Shown here piece after piece: positions 41,701-53,900 of a stretch of 64,000 bases of DNA. Source of the DNA: Plotosus lineatus (taxonomy: Eukaryota; Chordata; Actinopteri; Siluriformes; Plotosidae); NCBI GenBank assembly GCA_024760905.1, contig CM045734.1:2856747-2920746 (forward strand), read 5' to 3'. The position numbers and the translations under genes are program-made. The notes below the pieces were generated by a model. The model was not told the DNA's origin. It saw only the letters and a program-made list of their open reading frames with translations, and searched no databases. Position 1 is the first letter of the stretch, and every line of letters starts with the position of its first letter.

Positions 41701-44700
41701 TGGGGTGTGCACCCCCCCAGTCTACGCCCTTGCGATATAGGGCGTGAGATAAGGATCTTCGGAAACAAGGACTTCTATCAAGTGTTCTAAAACTGTAGCA
41801 AGTCCTGATGAGTCCATCTGGTTTCTGGAGATGATGGGATGGTTGAGATTGTAACAATGAAATGAACTGAGAGCACCAGGTGTCTGATCTGTGATTATCT
41901 CTGAAAATCACATGATCTGTGATTATAGCCTGAAAACCACATGTGAAATGTAACACTTGAAAACATGCTGAGTGAAACAAGCACCATGAAACAATGCAGA
42001 TAAACCCTGGTACACAAATAGGAGAATAACATGATTCAATTGGAATAAAAAGTGAAGAGAAAAGGTATTTACATATTGCTGTACGGAGCAGTGTGATAAA
42101 CCCAGCAGAAATCGTCAAATGAAGTCAAATAAGGAAGTAAGCACTTTAAATAAACGCTATTTTTTTTTTTTTTTTTTTTTAAACCTCCCACTTCAACCCA
42201 CAGATAAAGGGAATTGGCATGAAGAGACATGATGCACTTAGGGGTGAATGATGTCAAAATTTGGGCGATGTCGGGGATGACTGAGAGATACTGGGAAATA
42301 AAATATGTAAAGATGTTTAGAAGGAGCATGAAAGTAGAAAATAATAGAAAATGTTTTGGTACGATCAGATAAAAAAGGGGGAGGCGCCATAAGGCACAAG
42401 AAGTATATAATCCAGGGTATATTCCAGAGATTTCCAGACTCAGCGAACTCTCTTCAGGAATACATGTAGCGTGTATTGCTGAATACAGAATTACGTGCTT
42501 CTTCTCATCCAGTTGTAATGGAATTCTTATTTTATTCATTCATCCATTCATTTTCTAAACCACTTAGTTGTAATTAGGGTCGCAGGGAGGCTGGCGCCCA
42601 TCTCCGATGATTCTGGGCGAGGGCGGGGTACACCTTGGACAAGTCACAAGGTCATCACAGGCTTCTTATTTTATTGAAATATTATTTTACTGAAAATTTG
42701 ATTTTCTTCTTAGTTGATTTGATTATTGGTTATGTCAGAAAAGACTGTTAAAATTGATAGAAATAGTGGGACCTACAATCACGCTGTGATATGTCCACTC
42801 AGAAAGGTGTCTGAGGTTCCAACAATGTGAATTATATACTGTATGTAGTTGAGTGGAGGTCACGAATCTATGTACACTGCCTGACCAAAAAAAGTTTGGT
42901 CAGTCTACATGGCAGTCAAGTAAGGCATTTAATTAACTCTTAAAACTCACACGAACACTTTTTTTACTCAACCCACATTTTTTTTATTTTGCAGAAGTTA
43001 ACTGACACCACTGTGATAAGGACTCATCTAATCAAAGTCTCAGAGACATCAACAACTTCCCCCACCTCCAAAGTCTCACAAAACTAAAGATGTCATGAGA
43101 ACAGTAGAACGTGCCAATTTTTGATCCTGTTCTGTTGTGTATGCAGAGAAAAAATGCTCATAGTCTTTTCACTCATGGAGCAATAAAAGTTCTAACATGA
43201 AGTAAAATTGAATATACTGAATTAATAGGTTATTACATCGGTGGTCTTATTTGTTTTTAATCCTGACAGTGTACATAGTTTGTGCAATCAAACGCCAACA
43301 AAACTCACCAGACCAGGACTCAAGCACATTAGTGAGAGAAGCAGAATGGATGTTGAATATTTTTCCAACTCACGGCATGTTGTGCTGATTTCCATTGAAT
43401 TTCTCTTCTGTTTAGGTGATACTAAACAACCCTGTGAATTTGCCAGTCCTGGTGTCCATGGGCCGAAGGGAGATTGTGGTGACCAAGGTAGCCTTTGCAT
43501 CCCAAGAGAGCTGTTACAATAGCAATTTAATGATAACTACATAAAAAGATACAAAAAATGTAAACACAGTTGTATAAATATTTAAATGTCATTTTATTAC
43601 CATTCTGCTGGCTGCAGGTTTCAGAGGGGTGCAGGGTGACCCAGGACCCTGTGGGGAGAATGGAGTGAATGGGAAAAAAGGAGACAAAGGAAACATTGGA
43701 AATCCTGGTCCTGCTGGTCCTACAGGTAGTGATGACCCCAAGGCCGAGGGAGCCTAAAATTGTGGTCTGTGATCAGAAAACAGCATCAAGTTCAGAGTAG
43801 TTTTAGCTCAGTTTATGAATGGATAAAGATGAGCTACATTGACAGATGAGCTACAAAGATGAGCCTTGCCACATTATGGGGTGGGCAATTTAACATTGCT
43901 TCTCTGTTTCAGGTGTATGTGGCATTCAGGGGGATCATGGAGATATTGGACCTGATGGTGAAAGTTTTGCTGGCGAACCAGGGATACCTGGTGATCCTGG
44001 GTCCAGTGGGCTGAAAGGAAGCATTGGTAACTCACAGACAGGAGATCGAGGGCCGGTGGGCCCTGTTGGGGTGAATGGCCCTATGGGTCCTAAAGGAATC
44101 CCTGGGGCTCCGGGATCACTTGGTAAGGAAGGTAAGACAAGCAAACAGTTTTAAAAGAAAAGATAAATATGAAAACATATATATGTATGTATGTATAGGA
44201 TATCACTGATCCTAAGGTTGCGGGTTCGAGTCCCACTTCCCACAAGGTTGTCACTGCCCCCCCCCCAGTACAGCCAACTGGGTTTTCAAAGGCCAGCTCT
44301 GTCTATCACTGTCTATGGTGAGCGGTTCATGTAAAAAAAAACATTGCTGACTTTCGTAAAGAGTAGTTGCAAAGCTGTCAGTGTGTTTCTGTCCCGTGCT
44401 AAAGGGTTGTGTCAGGAAGGGCGTCCAACAGAAAAACCTACGCCAAATCAAATGACAATCAGATCATTCTCTGTGGCGACCTCTGAAAAAGGGAAAACGC
44501 CAAAAGAAAGAACAAAAGAAAGAATTTACTTTCGGCTGCTCCCTTCAGGTGTCGCCACAGCAAATCATCCGCCTCCACCTCACCCTGTCCTCCGCATCTT
44601 CTTTTCTGACTCCAACGACCTTCATGTCTTCCTTCACCACATCCATAAATCTCTTCTTCGGTCTTCCTCGAGGCCTTCTGCCTGGTAGTTCCAACCTCAG

Positions 44701-47700
44701 CATCCTACTGCCAATATACTCACTATCCCTCCTCTGTACATGTCCAAACCATCTCAATCTAGCCTCTCTGACTTTGTCTCCAAAACATCTTACGTGGGCT
44801 GTCCCTCTGATATACTCATTTCTGATCCTATCCATCCTCGTTACTCCCAGGGAGAACCTCAACATTTTCATCTCCGCTACCTCCAGCTCTGCCTCCTGCC
44901 TTTTCCTCAGCGCCACTGTTTCTAAGCCATACAACATCGCTGGCCTCACCACCATCTTGTACACTTTTCCCTTCATTCTTGCTGACACTCTCCTATCGCA
45001 CATCACACCGGATACTTTTCTCCAACCATTCCAGCCTGCCTGCACACGCTTCTTCACCTCTTTTCCATACTCTCCATTGCTCTGGATTGTTGAGCCTAAG
45101 TACTTAAAATCCTCCACCTTTCTTATCTCTGCTCCCTGTAACATCACCGTTCCTCCTGGGTCCTTCTCATTCACACACATGTATTCTGATTTTCTGAGGC
45201 TAACATTCATTCCCCTACTTTCCAGGGCATACCTCCACCTCTCTAGATTTTCCTGCACTTGTTCTCTGCTCTCACTACAGATCACGATGTCATCTGCAAA
45301 CATCATAGTCCATGGAGATTCTTGTCTCACCTCGTCTGTCAGCCTGTCCATCACCATTGCAAACAAGAAGGGGCTCAGAGCTGACCCTTGATGCAGTCCC
45401 ACCTCCACCTTGAATTCGTCGGTCACACCGACAGCACACCTCACCGCAGTCTTACATCTCTCATACATGTCCTGCACCACTCTAACATACTTCTCTGCCA
45501 CTCCAGACTTCCTCATGCAATACCACAGTTCTTCTCTTGGCATCCTGTCATATGCTTTTTCCAGATCCACAAAGGCACAATGTAGCTCCCTCTGACCTTC
45601 TCTGTACTTCTCTATTAACATCCTCAAGGCAAACATTGCATCTGTGGTGCTCTTTCTTGGCATGAAACCAAACTGTTGTTCACAAATGCTGACCTCTGCC
45701 CTTAGTCTAGCTTCCACTATTCTTTCCCATAACTTCATCGTATGGCTCATCAACTTTATCCCTCTGTAGTTGCTGCAACTCTGCACGTCTCCCTTGTTCT
45801 TAAAAATGGGCACCAGCGCACTTCTCCTCCACTCCTCCGGCATCTGCTCACTCTCTAGTACCTTGTTGAATATTCTTGTCAGAAAATCTACTTCTACCTC
45901 TCCTAGACACTTCCATACCTCCACAGGTATATCATCAGGACCAACTGCCTTTCCATTCTTCATCCTCTTCAATGCCCTTCTCACTTCACCCTTACTGATC
46001 TTTGCTACATCCTGCTCCTCAATGGTTACCTCTTCTACTCTTTTATCTCTCTCATTTTCTTCATTCATCAGCTCTTCAAAGTACTCTTTCCATCTTCCCA
46101 GCACACTTCTGTCATTAGTCAATACAGTTCCCTCTATGTCCTTTATCAATCTAACTTGCTGCACGTCCTTCCCATCTCTATTTCTCTGCTGTGCCAACCT
46201 GTATAGATCATTTTCTCCGTCTTTACTGTCCAACCTATCATATAAGTCATCATACGCCCTCTGTTTGGCCTTAGCCACTGCTACTTTCGCCTTACGCTGT
46301 GTCTCCCTGTACTCCTGTTTACTCTCTTCGGTCCTCTCAATGTCCCACTTCTTCTTGGCTAACCTCTTCCTTTGTACACACTCCTGCACTTCCTCATTCC
46401 ACCACCAAGTCTCCTTATCTACTTTCCTTCCAGAGGGCACACCAAGTACTCTCCTACCTGTGTCCCTGATCACATTTGCTGTGGTTGTCTAGTCATTTGG
46501 AAGCACTTCCTGGCCACCCAAAGCCTGTTTCAACTCCTCCTTGAAGACAACACGACACTCTTCCTTTTTCAGCTTCCACCACTTTGTCTTCTGCTCTGCC
46601 TTTGCCTTTTTCACCTTTCTCACCATCAGAGTCATCCTGCACACCACCATCCTATGCTGTTTGGCAACACTCTCACCCATGATGACTTTGCAGTCACTGA
46701 CTTCCTTCAAATTACATCGCCTACACAAGATGTAGTCTACCTGTGTGCTCCTACCTCCGATTTTATAAGTCACCCTATGCTCCTGTTTCTTCTCGAAGAA
46801 AGTATTCACCACAGCCATTTCTATCCTTTTTGCAAAATCTATCAACATCTGTCCTTCTGCGTTCCTGTCCTGGATACCAAACCTGCCCATCACTTCCTCG
46901 TCCCCACTGTTGCCTGCACCAACATGTCCATTGAAGTCTGCACCAATGACCACTCTTTCACCTCTGGTGGTACTCTGCATCACTTCATCTAAGTCACTCC
47001 AGAATCTCTCCTTCTTTTCTAGCTCACATCATGCCTGTGGGGCATAAGCACTAACAACATTGAGCATTACACCTTCAATTTCTAACTTGAGACTCATCAC
47101 TCTGTCTGACACTCTTTTCACTTTTAGAACATTCCTGACAAACTCCTCCTTCAAGATGACTCCTACTCCATTTCTCCATTACATCGCCTACACAAGATGT
47201 AGTCTACCTGTGTGCTCTTACCTCCGCTTTCAGAAGATACCCTATGCTCCTGTTTCTTCTTGAAGAAAGTATTCACCACAGCCATTTCCATCCTTTTTGC
47301 AAAATCGATCAACATATGTCCTTCTGTGTTCCTGTCCTGGATACCAAACCTGCCCATCACTTCCTCGTCTCCTCTGTTGCCTGCACCAACATGTCCATTG
47401 AACTCTGCCCCAATGACCACTCTTTCACCTCTGGGGGTACTCTGCATCACTTCATCTAACTCACTCCAGAATCTCTCCTTCTCTTCAACATTGACCATCA
47501 TGCCTTCATCACTCTGTCTGACACTCTTTTCACATCTAGAACATTCCTGACAAACCCCTCTTTCAAGATGACTCTGACTCCATTTCTCTTCCCATCCACA
47601 CCGTGATAAAATAGCTTAAACCCTGCTCCTAAGCTTTTAGCTTTGCTACCTTTCCACCTGGTCTCCTGAACACACAGTATGTCCACCTTCCTCCTCTGCA

Positions 47701-48117
47701 TCATGTCAACCAGCTCTCTACCTTTTCTGTGCATAGTTCCAACATTCAGAGTCCCCACTCTCAGTCCTAGACTCATGCCTTTCCTCTTCTCTCTCTGCCT
47801 ACGGACACGCCTCCCACCTCTCCATCTTCGACGTCTTCGACCAACAGTAGTCCAATTTCCATCAGCACCCTGTTGATTGACAGCACTGATGGCTCGACCG
47901 ATCCGGTATGGAGGTAATACTTTTGATTTGCATCATAAATAATTGGCATTGGTTTTACGTCGGATGCCCTTCCTGACACAACCCTCTGCATTTCTCCGGG
48001 CTTGGGACCGGCATGAGGGGGAGAGACACTGGTTAGTGCCCCCCCACCTCATGGCTGCATTAACAAAAGAAAGAATGAAGGAACAAAAGACAGAACAAAT
48101 GAACGAACACACACACA

Positions 48118-48156
<39 letters not shown>

Positions 48157-48206
48157 ACACACACACCCACACACACACACACACACACCCACACACACAC
48201 ACACAC

Positions 48207-48273
<67 letters not shown>

Positions 48274-50134
48274 GCGAGAGAGAGAGAGAGGTGGCCTGAT
48301 GGTATAGGTACTGTATCATTGATCCTAAGATTGGGGGTTCAAGCCCCAGTCTCAACGGGTTCTCCCTGGCCCCAGTACAGCTAACTGGGTTATGAAAGGC
48401 CGGCAATGTAATTAAAAGTTCATCTTTGGATGAGCTCCACCCTTAATATCTCAGGGCTCTAGATGTTGTAGGATTGTCTTGGTTGACACGTCTCTGCAAC
48501 ATCGTATGGTCATCTGGGGCTGTACCTCTGGATTGGAAAACTTGGGGTAGTCATCTCTTTTTTAAAAAGTGGGACCAGAGGGTGTGTTCCAATTATCAGG
48601 GAATCACACTCCTCAGCCTCCCTGGGAAAGTCTATGCAGGGGTACTAGAGAGGAGGAGCCTCGGATTCAGGAGGAACAATGTGGTTTTCGTCCTGGCCGC
48701 AGCACTCTTGACCAACTCTATACGCTCCACAGGATTCTGGAGGGGGCATGGGAGTTTGCCCAATCTGTCCACATGTGCTTTGTAGATTTGGAGAAGGCTT
48801 TCGACCGTGTCCCTCGAAAGATCTTGTGGGGCGTGCTCCGAGAATACGGCGTTCCGGATCCGTTGCTACGAGCTATTCGGTCGCTGTATCACCGGAGCCA
48901 GAGTTTGGTCCGTATTGGTAACAGCAGGTCGGATTCGTTTCCAGTGGGAGTTGGAGTCCGCCAAGGCTGTCCTCTGTCACCGATTCTGTTCATAATTTTT
49001 ATGGACAGAATTTCTAGGTGCAGCTGAGGAGTTTAGGGGTTCTGGTTTGGTGGCCATCGGATCTCATCTCTGCTTTTTGCGGATGACGCTGTCTTTTTGG
49101 CTTCATAAAGCCAGGACTTCCAGCTCTCATTGGAGCATTTGGCAGTTGAGTGCGAAGTGAACAGGATGAAAATCAGCACTTCCAAATCTGTGGCCATGGT
49201 TCTCAGTTGGACAAGGATGGAATACACCCTCCGGGTCGGGAATGAGGTCCTGCCCCAAGTGGAGGAGTTTAAGTATCTTGGGGTCTTGTTTATGAGAGAG
49301 GTAAGGATGGAGCGGGAGATCGACAGACGAATCGCTGCAGCCTCTGCTGTTAAACGGAGCCTGTACCGGTCCATTGTGGTGAAGGAGCTGAGCCGCAAGG
49401 CGAAGCTCTCAATTTACCAGTCGATCTACGTTCCAACCCTCACCTATGGTCACGAGCTTTGGGTAGTGACTGAAAGAACAAGATTGCTGATACAAGCGGG
49501 TGAAATGAACTACCTTCATCAGGTGGCGGGGTTCTCCCTTAGAGATAAGATGAGAAGCTCTACCATCCGGGGAGAGCTCGGAGTAGATCCGCTGCTCCTC
49601 CGCATTGAGAGGGGCCAGTTGAGGTGGCTCGAGCATCTGGTCAGAATGCTTCCCGAACGCCTCCCTGGTGTGGTGTTTTGGGCATGTCCAACTGGGAAGA
49701 GACACTGGGGTCGACCTAGAATATGCTGGAGGGACTATGCCTCTCGGCTTGTATGGAAACGCCTCAGTATCTCCCTGGAAGAGCTGGAGGAAGTCGCGGT
49801 GGAGAGGGATGTCTGGACCTCTTTGCCTAGGTTGCTGCCCTCACAACCTTATTCTGGATCAGGCGGAAGATGATGATGATGATGATAATGATGATGTAAA
49901 GAAAACTACTTAACACTGTCTATGGTGTGAGGTTCATGTAAAAGAACCATTGCTGACTTTCGACAAGAGTAGCTGCATAGGCATCAGTGTATTTCTGCCC
50001 TATGATGACCTGGCGAGCTGTCCAGGGTGTAGTCGGCCCTCACCCAGCCTTCCCACAACCCTAATTAGGATTTAGTGGTTACAGAAAATGAATGAATAGA
50101 TGGATGGATGGATGGACGGATGGACGGATGGACG

Positions 50135-50211
<77 letters not shown>

Positions 50212-50909
50212 AATAAATTATTGTATTTTGTTTTGCTTATCATTTTATATTGCTGTCTGGGTTTGCTTCTATAGGCTGTCCTGGTGTACCTGGAACTCGA
50301 GGTAGGAAAGGAGAACAAGGACAAATTGGTCAACCTGGAACAAAGGGGTCTGTTGGTCCATTCCCACTAGAGTGTGACACAGGAGGAATGGGAGACCCAG
50401 GACCACCAGGAGCGCCAGGCTGTACTGGACTTTCAGGTCAGAATGTGTGTCTCATCAGATAAAAAAGGTATTTCATGGGCAGAGGTACTAATATCTCAGT
50501 AAGATACTTAGCTTATGCATGAGGAAGAGTTCAACAAGGACTGCAGCAATGGTCATGTTTGATCACTTAGAAAATAGGCTTTGTTGTGTCACCTGCGATC
50601 AAAGCAAATTTAGTTCAGTTTTATTTGTATAGTTGTTTTTACAATGAATATTGTCACAAAGCAGCCTTAAATAGTAAATTATTTTAGTAAAACAATTTAA
50701 CTATTCGAACATTTCTTCGACAAATCTTACATATAATGAGCAAGCCCACTGTGATCGGGGCACCTCCCAGAGTTCACACAAGGAAGAAGCCTTCAGAGCA
50801 GTGATCCCCAGCTTTATCATCATGGACCGGCCAACCCTTGACAATTTTACCACGGACCGGAGAGGGAGGCATAGATTGTTTATATTGTAAATATAGTGTT
50901 ATTTTTTAA

Positions 50910-50940
<31 letters not shown>

Positions 50941-53900
50941 GCATTCAAATGACAGACATGTCACCGAGAGAGTCCGGTCATTTTTGAAAATAACAGATTT
51001 TTAAAACGAAAAGATCATTCAGACTCAAATAATTAATAATAAGCAATTTTTTTTCTGTGGCTTGGTACCAACTGAGTCAGAGACCGGTACTGATCCTCAG
51101 CCCGGTGGTCGGGGACCCCTGTTTCAGAGAAACCAAACTCAAAAAGGAAACCCGTTCTCATTTGGGTGAAACCAAATAAAAATACAAACTATGTAAACAA
51201 CTAACTATATAAACACGAAGACTTGTTGGTCGTACCACAAGTGTAAGTCTGAAATAATTTGAGCAAAAAAGTTTATATCAACAGCACTTAAGAGCATTTT
51301 TTATTATTCGAGGTATCACTATGTGTCCTACACCTTGTGATCTAAGGGGGCATGTTGGATCACAAACGACAAGAAGTTTCCTTAGATAATGTGGCACAAG
51401 ACCATTAAGTGCTTTACAGGTTAAAATAGTATTTTATCCTCGATGTGAAATGTAAGTGGGAGTCAGTGCAGCATAAATAAGGGCGGGGTGCTATGCTGCT
51501 GGTTCTAGTAACGACTCTCACTGCTGCATTCTGGACTAACTGGAGCTTGTTTATGTTCCTATTAGAACATCCAGACAGTAACTCATTACAGGATGAGGAT
51601 TTAGCTCAGTTGGTAGAGTGTCCACTTTATCCTCCAGAAGGTCGGAGTTTGAATCCAGCCGTGTCATACCATGAGATGTTAATATATAATTCATTCATTC
51701 ATTCATTTTCATAGCTGCTTAATCCTAATTAAAGTCCCGAAGAGGCTGGTGCCCCCCTCAGCCGACTATGTGAGCATGCAGGATACCCCCTGGACAGTTC
51801 ATCAGGTCATTGCAGGCCAGAGACATACTGATGGAAACCCAATCACATACTCTTTACGCACAACACCAATGGTTCTTTTACATGCCTCTCACCACAGACC
51901 GTGAGAGACAATGCCACTTAGCTGCACTGCTGAGGTTACAAAATAAAAATATTTTTTAAGATGTATTTTTAAATATATTTCAAATCTTGACAAAAGTTAA
52001 AATTAATCGGTTTTAGGTTTACCTGGCGAGAAGGGATGTGCCGGACAGCCAGGTCTTCCTGGACTGAGGCTGAAAGGTGATACTGGGAAACCAGGCCCAC
52101 CTGGTGCTCAGGGATACTGTGGTCCTCAGGGATACCAAGGGAAAGATGGAAACCCTGGAGATCCTGGTCAGAGTGGATTGAAAGGTGAACATCTATTTTC
52201 TGAAACAGAGGCAGATGGATTTATTTCTTGAAATATAGGATGATTATATTATATAAATATAGGCAATACAGGGATCCCTCACTTTCCGAGGCTAATTGGG
52301 ACCAAGATCCCCCCCATGACTAACGGATTCTGCGAAATAGACCCCTCTGACTGAGGTATACGTACATGTATGTGTGTATATAATATCAATAAATACATAT
52401 TCAATGCTATAAATGCTTATAATAACAATTAAACATTCAAAAATAATGCATAAGATGTAAATGAAATATACATATACACACACACATACAGACGTGTGTA
52501 CACACAGATGCTCACCTCACAGAATAATGTAAGTAGTTTTGATGGGAGGTTTTGGGTTTTTTTTTTTGTTTGTTTATTTGTTTTGTTTTGTTTTTTGCAG
52601 AATTGGCCTTGATTTGCGGCATTTTCCTTAACTTTTTCCCCTATTCTTCCTTGTTCTTCTTCTCCTTTTGGCTTTTTCCCTTTCTTGGGAGTCACCACAG
52701 CGAATCACATTCGCACATTTGATTTGGCATAGGTTTTTTTTTTACGTCGGATGCCCTTCCTGTCACAACCCCTGAGCAAGGGACAGAAACATACTGACGG
52801 CTTTGCAGCCTACTCTTTATGAAATTCAGCAATGGATCTTTTAAATGCAGCCATGAGGCGGTGGGGGGGGACTAACCAGTGTCTTCCCCCCTTATGCCGA
52901 TCCCAAGCCCGGATAAATGCAGAGAGTTGCGACAGGAAGGGCATCCAGTGTAAAACTTCTGCCACATTTCCAATGCAAATGATCAAAACAAAATTCAGAC
53001 CGGATCGGTCGAGGCCCGGGTTAACAACAACCGCCATGAGTGCTGTCAACCAACAGGGTGCTGATGGAAATTGGACTACTGTTGTTCGAAGACGTTGAAG
53101 AAGGAGAAGCAAGAGGCGTGTCCGTAGGCAGAAAGAGAAGAGCAAATGCGTGAGCCTCGGACTGAGAGTAGGGACTTTGAATGTTGGAACTATGCAAGGA
53201 AAAGATAGAGAGCTGGCTGACATGATGCAGAGGAGGAAAGTAGACATACTGTGTGTTCAGGAGACCAGGTGGAAAGGTAGTAAGGCTAGAAGCTTAGGAG
53301 CAGGGTTTAGGCTGTTTTATCACGGTGTGGATGGGAAGACAAATGGAGTAGGAGTCATCTTGAAAGAGGGGTTTGTCAGGAATGTTCTAGATGTGAAAAG
53401 AGTGTCAGACAGAGTGATGAAGGCATGATGGTCAATGTTGAAGAGAAGGAGAGATTCTGGAGTGAGTTAGATGAAGTGATGCAGAGTACCCCCAGAGGTG
53501 AAAGAGTGGTCATTGGGGCAGAGTTCAATGGACATGTTGGTGCAGGCAACAGAGGAGACGAGGAAGTGATGGGCAGGTTTGGTATCCAGGACAGGAACAC
53601 AGAAGGACAGATGTTGATCGATTTTGCAAAAAGGATGGAAATGGCTGTGGCGAATACTTTCTTCAAGAAGAAACAGGAGCATAGGGTATCTTATGAAAGC
53701 GGAGGTAAGAGCACACAGGTAGACTACATCTTGTGTAGGCGATGTAATTTGAAGGAATTCAGTGACTGCAAAGTAGTAGTGGGTGAGAGTGTTGCCAAAC
53801 AGCATAGGATGGTGGTGTGCAGGATGACGCTGATGGTGAGGAAGGTGAAAAAGGCAAAGGCAGAGCAGAAGACAAAGTGGTGGAAGCTGAAAAAGGAAGA

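Noticed and set aside
44549..45391. 280-codon plus-strand frame
   Set aside because: Antisense shadow of the RTE reverse transcriptase, and it recurs antisense to the other RTE copies.
50140..50208. CRISPR-like regular repeat
   Set aside because: A simple GATA microsatellite in a vertebrate intron; no spacers.
51598..51669. tRNA gene (+)
   Set aside because: Second copy of the same SINE head, not a functional tRNA.
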